Shown here: piece after piece, positions 1-11,900 of the stretch
How positions within the stretch are numbered: the first letter of the stretch is position 1
How the letters are laid out: each line of letters begins with the position of its first letter
From: Xanthostigma xanthostigma
Taxonomy: Eukaryota > Arthropoda > Insecta > Raphidioptera > Raphidiidae
Assembly (NCBI GenBank): GCA_963575645.1
Contig: OY754465.1
Coordinates: 47,580,401 to 47,644,400 of the forward strand
Direction of reading: 5' to 3'
Length of the DNA: 64,000 nt
The notes under the pieces: generated by a model
Database searches by the model: none
Told to the model about the DNA's origin: nothing
The model's input: only the letters and a program-made list of their open reading frames with translations
Program-made: the position numbers and the translations under genes

Positions 1-792
1 TATGGAATTAAATGGCAACTGACAGAGATGTAACTATTGAATTGATAAAGTCGCATTACTTTTGTTTTACTTTTCGCATTAATGCGAAAAGAGGTCATTT
101 TACTACCACTTTGCAGACACGAAAAGTAGCTATTTTATCGGGGGTTGTACAAGAAAGTAATTTTGCCTTAATAAATAATGAGGACAATGCAGAAGTGCAA
201 AAAAACATGTTTTATGAAACATTATGCGTGAAATTTTTATCGAGTTTTTAATGCAAACATTTTATTTTTTATATGAAAACAATATAGTTTACTTAGAGGC
301 CACGAGTTTTTGTGACAGCTTTAGGGTGTGATTCCCTTATGTAAAGTTATGGTTACATAAATGGCTCTTCTATGAAAATATTTTTTCTTATAAAACATTG
401 TTATGATGTAAGTTTATAGCCATTTCGTTTTTTGTCATAATAATCTAAATCTCCTTGGGGACCTAATCGACACCTGCGTTTAGGTAATTTTGTAGATATT
501 GAACGTTTTTCACTTCTTTTATAGCCGATGTAAAAATGTAATATCATTAATAATTCCCGGCTAATATTTTATTCCTACATAATTCTATATTATTATTTTC
601 TTTTAGATTTTCGTTTTAAAATAAAATTGCCGTATTTATTGTTTTATGCTGTTGTGTAATTGTCACTAAAAAGTACATTTTAATATTCACTCGCGGCCCG
701 TTCTGGTTTCACCCAGGCGCAAAACTGTAAGATTTATTAATACATAGTCTCCCTGTTTCTCTCTCTCTCTCTCTCTGGAAATATTGTATTGA
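1..792. other. AT-rich stretch, no gene seen
   Basis: Only short AT-biased open frames occur here, without splice-site support or recognisable protein motifs. A short CT microsatellite lies near 755-775. I see no RNA gene or bounded repeat. Confidence 0.6.
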
Positions 793-1075
793 CCTTCCCA
801 TCTATTGTTTTGATGTATCTCTAAAGATTTGGCTAGCGTTAGCCATGTGTACGTACTAAAACAGTTTTTTTTTTTTACTAAATACCGTCATAGTTCAGCC
901 ATATTTTGTACAAAATATTTACAAATTATATATTATACAAACCTTCCTCGTTTATCGCTCTTTCTATTAGTGAAAACCGTTTCAAAATCCGTAGCGTTAT
1001 TTAGAAGAAGTAAGCGGAGAAACAGACAGAGGAAAACAACGACATTGTTTTATACTATGCAGTGATTACGCTCAA
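793..1075 (+). repeat. Dispersed repeat, direct copy of 37435-37695
   Basis: This segment is a diverged direct copy of 37435-37695. Shared blocks begin with TTGTTTTGATGTATCTCTAA and continue through a conserved middle to a GACAGA-rich, GTTTTATACTA-like end. The layout looks like the 3' tail of a non-LTR retrotransposon, possibly RTE-type, but no protein-coding part is attached. The class is inferred from the layout; the repeat relationship itself is seen directly. Confidence 0.65.
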
Positions 1076-1099
1076 AAAACAAACGAAAACAAAACAAAA

Positions 1100-1690
1100 A
1101 AATTGGTTGTCTGTAAAGTCGGTTTACGGACGAGAGTTTTACGTGATAACGTATTCCGTAATACATAACCTAAATTTATATAATAATTATAATAATTCGA
1201 ATCTATGATATTGCATCTTTCGCTTCAAATATAGGTTAATTTTATTTATTTAAATTACTCACCATATAATATAATTGTTTTTTTAACTTTCTTTCTTTCG
1301 TATTTATTTTAAGTCTCAAACATTAACTGTCATAATATTTATAAAACAATTGTTTCACTGTTTATAATATAAAATTCCAAAACCTACTTACAATATTTAA
1401 GTATTTTCATACGTCAAAAAATTGATTTTTATAATGATAAAATTTGTAAGAAAACGATTTTTTCGAGAGATGAGACCTAGCTAAAACGATTTTTTGCCCC
1501 CCAAAATCCCTTTTCAGTAAATTTCATCCAAATCGTTAGGGCCGTTTTCGAGAAAAGCACGCACAGGGTCAGACGGAACGTTACGCGTTACGAACGTTAG
1601 GAACGTTACACTTTTTCGTGCATGCAGCCGGTGTTTTATCAATTTATAAGATTGGTGATTCATCAATTTATAAGACGTTATCACGTCAAA
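1100..1690 (+). mobile_element. Inverted-repeat element, copy 1 of 3 (ACGTGATAACGT ends)
   Basis: A sequence of about 590 bp with ACGTGATAACGT near the left end (1141) and its inverse ACGTTATCACGT near the right end (about 1675). The same element lies inverted and nearly complete at 26850-27465, and a fragment lies at 30500-30760. The copies share a block ending in GGGCCGTTTTCGAGAAAA. No coding capacity is visible, so it is a non-autonomous DNA element of unassigned superfamily. Confidence 0.7.
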
Positions 1691-2927
1691 AATAATGCCA
1701 TTTTTGTTAATATAAATACTCGTGGTATTAAAGAATATTTGAAGAATAATAGCAGTCTTTTCCGGTTAAGGCTATTTCACGAAGATTCATAATATATTCA
1801 TTCCTATTGGCCAAGTAATCTTATCATAGCATCGCATCCGAATGTGGATGCAAGTGTCAAAAACGATGCGAATGCTCTGTGGCTGCTCAACGTTACTTTC
1901 GTCCGAAAAAAAGATCTGAGTTACTCTCAGTTCGCGCCTGAAGCAGTTTTACTTAAAAAATATATAATAATTAAAAAAAATATATGTTTTCCAATCGTTG
2001 ATTATTACAAATAAAACGATGAATTGAATGAATGACAGAAAGATAAAATAACAATAAAACCATATTTATGGCGTATGTCAACAATATAAAAAAATACTCA
2101 ATACTTCGTAGAATGAGCTAATATTGTTTGAGAATTCCTGTTAACAATGGCATTTCAAATACACATAAATATAGAATTTGATTTATATTTGAAGTTCCTT
2201 GGAGATTTTTTTATTCATATTTCCGTATAAAAGACATGTAAAAGTCACATTTCCCATTCAGCACGTTACACAAGAAAGATTCTTTACGATGTTGCCAACT
2301 CTCCCCAACATTAAATTACTACATTATAGAACGAAAAAGAAAAACTAGGAAACAGTACATTATAAATATTATTAATATGTATTGGCAGACTAATATTTTC
2401 AATTGAAATAATAATAATAATAATCTTACTGAACGAAATAGCGCACCATTATGTCACTAGCAATCAGCAAAGGCCTTTAGAGCAACTCGTGTCGGTCAAG
2501 TGGCTGAATCGACTTAATCTTGTGTTTTGGTGCTGTTTTGGTACCTACTGTAGGTGAGGATATCCAAGAGCTCATAGAATTTTTGTGTTGTGACATTCAA
2601 AAATATTGAAAGAATTTTTCTTGATATCTCTCCATATTTCAGGAAATTGAATAGGTGAACTCAATTTCTTTTTTTTTTTGGCTTCTTCCACTTCTCAATC
2701 ATCTTTAAAATAAAAACTTCTTCCACCGAACTACACACATCCACTCACCATTTGAAAACTGCAGAATGTCTGCCGCATTCGAAACCTACACTAAATGTTG
2801 CTGGTCCGTACCGACCCGTGTGGTATAATGTGTGAAATCGTGTGGGTTGCAAGTCATGCATTGCTGGTCCGGGCAGGCATAGTGTGTGATTCATCCCATA
2901 AATTTTGAATGTTGACTATATGCTATA
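1691..2927. other. Intergenic stretch, no gene seen
   Basis: No supported gene. An AAT microsatellite is near 2408-2424. Around 2795-2880 the words GCTGGTCCG and TGTGTG recur, suggesting an old short duplication, but no element ends could be drawn. Confidence 0.5.
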
Positions 2928-3312
2928 CAGGGTCACCGGTAATTGCTCGTATTTCTCTCAGGAGAAGAAATATGACTTATTTGGAATAATTTAACCTCTA
3001 TCACTTGGAGGTCGGAAATGCGTCATTTTCGAGAAAATCTACTTGGTTTTTTTTCTACAAAAATCTAAATTTTAGGAGTTAACCAATAAAACAGAACTTC
3101 TTAACCTGGATTTTTTCATGATCTGATTAGCTTACTAGTTGGTCAACCTTCTTAAAGCGAAATACCACGACTGTTAGATTTTATGTTGTGTATTAATACT
3201 TACAATACATAAAATAAAAATTATTGCCGATTCCTAAGTGATAAGGTTAAATAATTCCAAATTAGTCATACTTTCTTCTCCCGAGAGGAATACGAGCAAT
3301 TACCGGTCATCT
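2928..3312. mobile_element. MITE with GACCGGTAATTGCTCG termini, copy 1
   Basis: Long imperfect terminal inverted repeats: the left end reads CAGGGTCACCGGTAATTGCT and the right end is its approximate inverse, ending GAGCAATTACCGGTCATCT. A second copy with the same ends is at 60055-60489. The interior is AT-rich and non-coding. The superfamily is not assigned because no clean target duplication was found. Confidence 0.8.
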
Positions 3313-3929
3313 ATATAGAATGCGGTGCACGCTATTTTTTCGATATTTCTCCTCTACAGTTGTATTGCGTTAGTGTTAAATATTTAACGCAAACGTTCTG
3401 ATATTGCGTAAGAAACTGCACTTAAAAAATATTAAGCTGACAACACTGAAGAGAGCGAGGTAGACAGTTGGCTCAAGGCGGAGAGAGAGGTAGGGTAAGG
3501 GAGCACATGTGGGAGCAGCAGACAGGCAATGGCGATGGAACGTTATTGTGTGAACCAACCAACTTCCTCTACACATATAATAGTGTACGTCAGATATACT
3601 TCCGATATTTTATGTCAATATCCTCCCATGTAAATATTGACACTTGATATACATACTTCGATCTATTGTTCGCTGCTTTGAATCAACTTTGCGCTAAGAA
3701 ACATTACCGATATCAAAACATTTAAACACGATATAAATAAATCGGTTGTCAAACAAACTCGATAAAAACGATTTTCTAACAGAATAGATCATTTGCACGT
3801 TATTTGGTTACTTTAATGAGATAATATTAGAAATTCAAATCTTTGATTAACGTCTGATTACTCTTCAATAAATACAATTATTGTATTATTTCAATTAATT
3901 CTAGCGTTTTGATTTGGATTAATAATAAT
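3313..3929. other. Unannotated stretch with a Penelope-like fragment
   Basis: No gene seen. Around 3838-3870 a minus-strand fragment matches the outer arm of the foldback repeat at 45393-45432 (AATCTTTGATTAACGTCTGA type), so it is a small remnant of that family. Confidence 0.5.
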
Positions 3930-4219
3930 AGGTATTTATAATTTTATTTAAATAATAATTAAATTTATTTTGATATCGTCCACGATAATAAATGAATAGT
4001 ATAGGATATTATGGGAAATTGGACTAAATAAAGCAAATGCTTTTTACAAATTGTCAATGTTTCGTCTACTTTTTTAGTTAAACAATTTTACGAAATGATA
4101 CAAATTTGTAAAACTTGCTTATTTTGTTGAAGTTCCCATAATATCCTATATTAATTAATTATTATCGTGGACGATTATCAATTTTATCTTTATTAATTAA
4201 ATAAAATTATAAATATTCT
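3930..4219. mobile_element. AT-rich MITE with about 90-bp inverted repeats
   Basis: The left arm includes ATCGTCCACGATAATAA and GTATAGGATATTATGGGA. The right arm includes TCCCATAATATCCTATA and ATTATCGTGGACGAT in inverse order. An outer pair of AT-rich arms extends the repeat on both sides. The loop is non-coding. Confidence 0.8.
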
Positions 4220-5842
4220 ATGTTGAATTACGACGATCTCTTCAGACTTACTTGCTTCATTTGAAAAATATATATCTTAAATCTATAAATTTACCTGTTC
4301 ACCTTATTATCCTAGGACCTAGGTCAATATGTATTTTCCAGATAACAGTGGCACGTCACACAGAGTAGATTTACTTGGCTTTAATGTAGTTTTTTTATTA
4401 TTATTATTTTGCACTATAGTATATAATATATGAAAATAGTTGACAGTGACATATTGAAGTACCTAGCTTCAGCACCTAAACTATTCAGTTGAAAGAAAAA
4501 ATGTATAAAGCATATTTTGTAGAAAATTTAATTCTATTTCATTTTCATGCAAACATTTTTGCCAATGAGGCCCTCGTAGCAAATTATTTCAAAGATCCCG
4601 TCTTTTGCGTCATATTTATAACTGCCACTGCATTGAAATCGACAAATTCCTAAAGTTTCAAAACTTCCGCACTTATTTGGAGAAGAATCCTCCTTTCAAC
4701 TAGATTATTACCCCACAATTATAATATAGACGGCATTGTTTTTATGCATAGGACAAATGCTTTAGCTATACACTATTTCACGAATACTGCGGAACTGTGG
4801 TTACTTCCGAACTGTAGTACAGAAGAAAGACGCTTTGATTGAAATATTTTCAATTTGAAACTATTATTCAACATCACAATTGACGAAAAAACTCTGAATC
4901 TTTACGTTAAATGTTTTCCGTATTCAGTTTTATTTTCATATTGTGAATGAACCTTTTCTTTGAATTACTTTCATACTAATTCTATTTTGAACACTGTCTT
5001 GGAAATTGCGAGTTCATTAATATTCCAAAGAAACCAGTAATTAAAATCTGAAACGATTTCTTGGTTTGTTTGAATTGAACATTGAAAAGGAATTAAAGGA
5101 TTAAAATTCAGGATAGGCCATTCACTTCTTTTTGACACAAGGATGTAAAAACTTTTGTCCTTCGTGATAGCACACAAAAAATATTAAAATATTGTAAAAT
5201 AGTTAATATGAGAAATCGCAGGATTGTGGACAAAAAGATTTATTAATGTACGACGTTTCGTCTATAGATTAAGACTTTTTCAAGTACCTACAATATGAAA
5301 ATTCAAAACAATAATTATTGTTTTGAATTGTTTTGAAAAAGTCTAAATCTATAATTATACTTGCTGACTCGCGTGTAACATCACACCTCTTCGAAAATAT
5401 ACTTCATTACCCCCTAGATACACAATCTACATTTTTATAGGTGAATGGAATTGTCATGCAAATATTACCAAATAATTACTTTACTTACTTAGGTAGGTAC
5501 ATCTTTAAGGTAAATTAAACGTCAATATTCTTTTTTATTTCAAATGTTTTTTTATCCAATATACCCGGTCGGTTTCAAAATTTTTTGTTTTTAAACTGTT
5601 ACCTATTCTTACTATATTTTATACTTATTGTTAATTTTTAGTTATTCTTTTTCTTATTGCAGTAGTATTTTCTTACTCTAAATAAAGACAATTTATGTAT
5701 ATAAAAATTAATAGTATTTGCAAGTTGTTTTTAAGAACTTATTAAGTAAGATTATGATAATTTTATTTTAAAGTATGTATTAATTAAAGTAGATATTAAA
5801 TTTATTATTATTTATTATTAATTCCTCCGCAAAAGTACATTA
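4220..5842. other. Intergenic stretch, mostly unassigned
   Basis: No gene seen. The only structured portion is the foldback with a hammerhead-like motif at 5252-5350, listed separately. Confidence 0.5.
5252..5350 (-). repeat. Foldback remnant with degenerate hammerhead-like motif
   Basis: On the minus strand, 5284-5252 reads TTGAAAAAG, then a GTCT/AGAC stem, then CGAAACGTC. A plus-strand partial copy of the same words follows at about 5325-5350, separated by a perfect palindrome around TCAAAACAATAATTATTG. The arrangement mirrors the larger foldback at 45066-45392. The catalytic-like word is degenerate (TTGAAAA instead of CTGANGA), so this copy is probably inactive. Confidence 0.45.
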
Positions 5843-6581
5843 TCTGTACTAATATATAAAACAGAAGAGTTTGTTTGTTTGTTTGTTTGTTTAAACGCGC
5901 TAATCTCAGGAACTACTGGTTTGAATTGAAAAATTTTTTTTTTGTTGGATAGCCCATTTATCGAGAAAGGCTATAGACTATATAATATCACGCTACAACT
6001 AATAGGAGCGGAAAATCAATGAAAAATGTTGCAGAATGTCAGTCAACATTTTTCCCCATATACTTATATTCAGATGAAATGCCTTAACTGAATATCCCAA
6101 TATTAGCGCCGCACGTACCAGCTCGGTTAGCTCAGTCGGTAGAGTGTGCGACTCTTAATCTCAGGGTCGTGGGTTCGAGCCCCACAATGGACGAATATGT
6201 TCTTAATGTTTTTTTTTCTACATTGCTTTCTTCTAAAGCTTACATTTCAATTTTTTAAAATTTTATTACGACTAACTAAAATTAAATAAATCTATTTAAT
6301 AGCTCATTTGAAAACTGTTACAACTATAAGCACCTATATAAAAATAATTTTCCTACAGTGTTTTCAATTAAATATTTATTAGGTATATTAAAAGAAATTT
6401 ATTACCTAAAAAAAGTATAAATACTGCTTTTAAACGACAAAAACTTTTGAACGGTAACGCCGATCATTATGAAGTTTGGGCACAACATCATCTCGGTAAA
6501 CTAAGATGAATGTGTGTACTCATGTCCCTTCCTTCCCCATTCGTTCTTTTGCACCCGGGTGAAACCGGGCGGGACCGCTAG
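5843..6581 (+). mobile_element. Non-autonomous Helitron with tRNA-like insert
   Basis: The 5' end is TC (TCTGTACTAATATATAAA). The 3' end carries a GC hairpin (CCCGG...CCGGG) followed by CTAG. The flanking bases are A on the left and T on the right, as expected for Helitron insertion between A and T. Shorter relatives lie at 31894-32267 and 54598-54883. This copy is longer because about 370 bp, including a tRNA-Lys-like sequence, sits in its middle. No Rep/helicase protein is encoded. Confidence 0.85.
6121..6193 (+). tRNA. tRNA-Lys(CUU)-like sequence, probably a pseudogene
   Basis: The segment is 73 nt, normal for tRNA-Lys. The A box TAGCTCAGTCGG and B box GGTTCGAGCCC are intact. The anticodon CTT is at 6154-6156 in a CTCTTAA loop, and the T stem is perfect (GTGGG/CCCAC). 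The acceptor stem has two mismatches and two wobbles, and the anticodon stem has one mismatch, arguing for a pseudogene or SINE head. A T-run about 15 bases downstream could end Pol III transcription. It lies inside the Helitron at 5843-6581. Confidence 0.7.
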
Positions 6582-7794
6582 TATATTTATATACCCCTCC
6601 CACATAACCGGTGATAATAATTTATAACCATTATCACGTTTTGCGCATCCCTATTTTACACCGAAAGCAGAATGTGTCGACAGAGTTTATCCTTTCACAA
6701 ATTACACCTCAAAGATTTCTATTACATTGACATTCCTTGAAGTTATCCACGTCTATATAATGTTTCATCCCAGTGTTACACAGGATCGACTAGTTAAAGC
6801 TTAACTTTGAAAAAGTTCATCTAACTTGCCAACAAAGACACCACTCTACCACTTGTCCTCTGTTCATGTTTTGGTCTTCCTTGTCCATGTTTTTGAACAG
6901 TAGCGTACAGTCAGTGTTTCCGAAAGGAATACATTTTCATTTTTATATAGGCTTAGTCCCTCCTAGTATGCGTTCGGTTTTATCCGAAATATAAAAAAAA
7001 ATTTAGAATAAAGGCATTAATCCGGAATTTAAAGCTGTTTGTGTGTGTTTTTTATTATTTTTAACTTCCCGCTATTGAAAATTTTCAAAAAAAGGGTAGT
7101 TACCTATTGGTTTCGTTCCGATTTTTGAAAATCGAGTTTTCATCAGAGATCGACATTTTTCTGACTATTTTTCCATGAACGTCCGTTTTTGTGTGTGTGT
7201 ATAAATAAAATTTTGTCGTACGATATTTTGACAGCTAATCCAAGCGATTAAGATCGAGTTTACGGTATTCAAAATTATTTGCCTATTGAGATTAAGATTT
7301 GAAATTATGCTAACAAAATAGTAATCATAACAAATATTCAACAATTTTTTTATGACTCAGAAATTATTAACTTATTTTTGGTTTTTTATAACAGTTTTTG
7401 TGTTGTAAACATAATAGCATCCATTTATTGTGGTAAATTTTAAGGTTGGCCCACAGATCAACGGATTTCCATATTTTTCCAAACAACTGTAATTACCTAT
7501 GTAACATTTAGTAAAACTCGTTATATCGTTGAGTAAATTCATGACTTTACTCTGGACTTAAAAAATAATAAAACACAAATTTAAATATATTGGTATTTAC
7601 TTAAAAAAATATAAATATATATACATACAATATCATCTATAAGTTTAATTATATCTAAAAAAATATAAAACAAATAATCTATCTATTATACAAATTATAA
7701 TATATTATTATATAAACAAACTTTTGGTTTTCTAATTTTGATCTATTTTTTTGTAGCAACAACATATGAAAACTTATTTATATACAATCCCGAA
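6582..7794. other. Unannotated stretch beyond the T-box 3' end
   Basis: No gene seen. A segment near 7060-7200 beginning TTAACTTCCCGC resembles an interspersed repeat, but no second copy was found in this window to bound it. 7560-7790 is very AT-rich. Confidence 0.5.
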
Positions 7795-8000
7795 AAATAA
7801 TTAATTAATTGATCGATTGAAACGATTATATGTTTTTATGCAGGTATCGTATTTAACATAGTTTGCTGTACAATTTTCACTTCGAAACAAACGTTTTCTG
7901 CGCATTTTGATTAAAATTTAGCTTGAAAAGCGGTCTTTATGTAGATCAGTCATTGGTTTTTCAGTGATTATTATCTAATGTTCTACATAACAATTAGTTT
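7795..8000. repeat. Diverged direct repeat, copy 1 (matches 10205-10420)
   Basis: Ordered shared blocks (AATTGATCGAT, TTTACTTCGAAACAA-like, CGCATTTTG, AAATTTAGCTTGAAAAG, GTAGA, ATCTAATGTT) occur in the same order and orientation at 10205-10420. Identity is roughly two-thirds by eye. One copy lies downstream of T-box exon 4 and the other inside intron 3, so the pair brackets the last exon. Confidence 0.6.
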
Positions 8001-8208
8001 AACAACATTAGGCTCTTCCTGCGTATATATAAAAACTGAAAATATGTGGTCACAACTCAAGGCCATTGTCAAATCGGATATTTTGATTGAAGAACTTGAA
8101 GTGTAGATTGCTATAAAAACCACAAAATTTAACAATATTGACGTTTTTTCTCCTTCATACATATATCTATAGCACAAGTTCGTTCTTACAGGAGATCCAG
8201 AATAATCG

Positions 8209-8214
8209 TTTATT
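8209..8214 (-). promoter_or_regulatory. Candidate polyadenylation signal of the T-box gene
   Basis: A minus-strand AATAAA hexamer lies about 170 bases beyond the T-box stop codon at 8385-8387. It is the first canonical hexamer I noticed in that flank. No transcript evidence is available, so use of this site is inferred. Confidence 0.4.
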
Positions 8215-8384
8215 TAAATGAGCCATCATATCGAATATTATGGCAATATATTGTATACTGTGTAGGCTTAACCATAGTTACAAAATGTGACCATAGAAAG
8301 CGTATCTAAATATAGCAATTAAAAATAATTATCACATGTTCCGACATTTTTCAGCCAAAATATCGACATAGTAAGAAATAAAAA

Positions 8385-8969
8385 TTATCTCAGCAATGCT
8401 TCAATTGAAAAATCTTTGACCGCGCGATTTGCTTTCTTTATGTTTTCCTCTGTAATAGATTGCATTTGTGACAATAGCTGTTCATTTGTTTGTGGCATCA
8501 TGGAGAGTCGTTCAATCATGTGAGGCATATGCCACATGTGTGTCGGATTACTAATAAGTGTTCCGGGAGGATAATACGCCGGTTGTTGAAAGTAATAAGT
8601 AGGTACGACTTGTGGTTGTTGAAAATATGGATCGTAAGCAGGAACTGCAACGTAATAAGCATATGGTGGGGCATTTTGATAATTCATTTCATTACGAGGC
8701 ATCTGTTCCATAGGTAACACTTGTCCGACATTACAGTCCGAATGAGTCGGCGAACTTTGATCACTTCCAGATAAACTGATCTCGGAATCTTCCATTGGAT
8801 CGTCGTCAACTATTATGTGTTCATCTTTATCATCTTTAGTTGGTGAATCTGAATCCTTTGATTCTTGCATGTCCTGCTGTTTTCTTTTCGATCGAGCGGC
8901 GAGATTCGCTTTGCGAAAACCTTTTGCGAATGGATTGTGTTCGATTTTTAATTGTGTTATTTTTTGATT
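8385..8969 (-). CDS. T-box gene exon 4 (T-box end and C-terminal tail)
   Basis: A GTTTCAG acceptor precedes AAT (Asn225). The YQ|NQ junction restores the conserved VT.YQN..IT.LKI...NPFAKGFR end of the T-box. The tail of about 175 residues is low-complexity and ends in FSIEALLR before a TAA stop. The exon frame can be read a little upstream of 8969, but that part is intron. Confidence 0.93.
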   Translation of the reverse strand, partial: NQKITQLKIEHNPFAKGFRKANLAARSKRKQQDMQESKDSDSPTKDDKDEHIIVDDDPMEDSEISLSGSDQSSPTHSDCNVGQVLPMEQMPRNEMNYQNAPPYAYYVAVPAYDPYFQQPQVVPTYYFQQPAYYPPGTLISNPTHMWHMPHMIERLSMMPQTNEQLLSQMQSITEENIKKANRAVKDFSIEALLR

Positions 8970-11900
8970 CTGAAACAAAATAAATAACGCATTAGTTGAC
9001 GAATTTACATCAGCTCTAGAAGGCTTTTTGAAGTTATTAGTGTATTTGCCACCTAAGGGTCGCACTATAATTTGTCGATGTTTCGCAACTTCCTGAATAA
9101 TTTGGATTCATTTTTGAAAACTGATATAATTGTAAAAAAAAGTTATAGTGACAGACCGTCGAGATTTAACCTACGACCTCTATGTTACGAGGCAAGTGTT
9201 CTACCGATAATTTAGCTTAATGTTCAACATCCGGTATTTATATTATACTGTATACGTACATTGCGATACGTTCGAAATATTTTCAATATCATTAATTAAT
9301 TTTAACCTATCGTACCAAAAGAAGTTTTACTTCGAAAATAAAATATGACGCTGCTTTAACAAAGTAAAATGATTTTGCTACTTTTGTCAGCCAAAATGGC
9401 ATTTTATTTTTCTCTTTGCAATATTAAATTGCCCGTTATTTCGAAATTACGCATACATTTTACATCATCCTTGCGATATGATAAATTGCCAAAGTGACGT
9501 GATAATAAATGAACATTGGGAGACAGTACTTATTGGCGCTATGCGATGTCGCCTTAACAATTAACGCAGTGACCACTTGAAAATCGAGAACCGTTTCTGC
9601 AATGTGCTATGCTGCCGGTAATCTTATTGTTTTTTGTCTGTACGATGTTTAGGAATGCACTGCGTGAGTCACAGTGTGACGACGACACCTCCGAGACGGT
9701 GCCATCGTGCCATTCATGTAAACAAGCGAGTCAAATTATACTGGCGCTTCGCATTTGGCGTCCGGCCCGCCCTCGTCTACAACGGCACACAAGTGTTGTA
9801 GTATACAATGTGCAAAGACTTACGCGTAAATACTACAGCGGTACCTAAACAAACTTTACACTCGCCCACATAATATTTCCTATACTCCGTCACATCAATG
9901 GAAACGTGTTGGTTGAATTTGTTTTTTTATCATATAGTTTACGAGAATACAAAGCATTACCAAAGGAAAAGTTGTTATTGTAATTTGTTAAAAACAATTT
10001 TAATGAATGGTTTTCACTGAAACACTTTCAAAAAACGATTCTCAAATTTTTAAACAAATATAAATAGTTACTATTGTTTTAGTTAAAGAGTAATAATAGT
10101 TATGCTCAGTTGCAGAAAGCGTTGTCAGAAAATCTGATTTGACAATGACTTTAGATTGTGAACATACATATTTCTCCATATGAAAAGCATTGTGAAGATT
10201 TAAATTGATCCTGCTTGAAAAATAATTGATCGATCGGAACTATATTTTTCTTAAACTGCGTATAAATGTATTTAGCATCGTGTTTTGTACGGTTTTTACT
10301 TCGAAACAACATTTTTTTTCGCATTTTGTTCAAAATTAAGCTTGAAAAGTGATCTTTTTTCTATGTAGAACAATAATTTGTTTTTGTGTGAGTACGATCT
10401 AATGTTTTAGATGACACAGAGTTTTAATACGACATTAAACTGCTTTTGATGTATGGAAACATCAAATTTGACAATCATTTTTGCAACCCAGCATTAGTCC
10501 ATTAGAAACAGAGAAAAAGATGAACATTAAAAACCGATAGAAATGTTTGTACAGACCATGAAGAGTTTTTAGATGCACGTCAGGCAGTTATATAATGGTT
10601 ACAAAAAGTGTTTGAAGACCCCTGGTATAAGACTGCCAGCAGTGTTGTGCCTTCGCACCTCGGAGTGGCACCAATGCTTTTAAAACAATTACACACTTTG
10701 TATTCAGACTAAAATGACATAGTTTTAGCTTCTAAATAATTTAACAAGCTATAAATACACTCTTAACACAACTTGTGGACACGATAAGTGACTTCAAATA
10801 ACCGTCCGTTTATTGATTGTTTATCTGCCGGTCATGGTTTTGCTGATCTGTCTGGGTGGCAGCTTTTTAAAATCTATGTAATCCGCTTAATTTCAAGTAG
10901 GTATGCAGACATTTGATGATGTCTGTAAAATTTTAAACTTTTTAAAAATGCCTAATTCCGCCTTTATATTTTAACTTTAAAACATTCTTTTCTGTTGACT
11001 TCTTTGGCTTATGTTCCGCTATTTCAAAATTAAAATTAATTTCGGTATTTTCAATAATTTTTTAGTTGCTTAATTTTTTATAATGTTTTATCTTGCATTG
11101 CGATTTTTACATATGAGGTGTGATTTTTCATTTAAAGGACTCATTAAGCTATGGTTGTTTCAATAGTTCACTCTTAGTTTGATTTTTTTTGAAGTTATGC
11201 TTCTTTAGGCGCGTTTTGTAAAAATTTGGGAAGAGGCAGCTCGGTGATTTGCTGTCACGACATCTGGTTACGTTTTTGTGCGGTCAATACTCGGTTTATG
11301 GAGTATAGCATCTATCCATTTATATATTATAAAAAGAAAAGATTTGTATTTTTGTTTGAGTTGAATAAATTTAAAATTACTGGACCGATTTTAAAAATGC
11401 TTTTACTAATAGAATGCTGCATTATCACTGAGTAACATAGGTTATATAATCGAGTTAAATTAAGGATCCCTAAGAAAACTCCAATAATGTAACCCGCAAG
11501 GTGTAAAAAATATATAATAAATATTTGAACGATAACTCCGATCATCATGAAATTTGAACACAACATTCGTCTTGGTAAAGTAAGATGAACGTGCGTACTC
11601 ATGTCCCTTCCCCCATTCGTTCTTTTGCACCCGGGTGAAACCGGAACAGACCGCTAGTACATAATATAATTCAATCTAAATTCTTTGCATATATCGCAAC
11701 ATACAGTGTTGATTTTTTAATAAATTATACGGAAGTTAATTCAATACACACAAATAAAATCGTAACTTAGTCTGTAATTGCACGGTTTCAAAAATTTCTA
11801 GAACGAATTTTCAGTTTTAATTTTCTCTCTGTTTATAGGTATATTTGTACTTATAGACAAAACTGTAAATTTTGCTATTTTGTATATGGAAAATACATTT

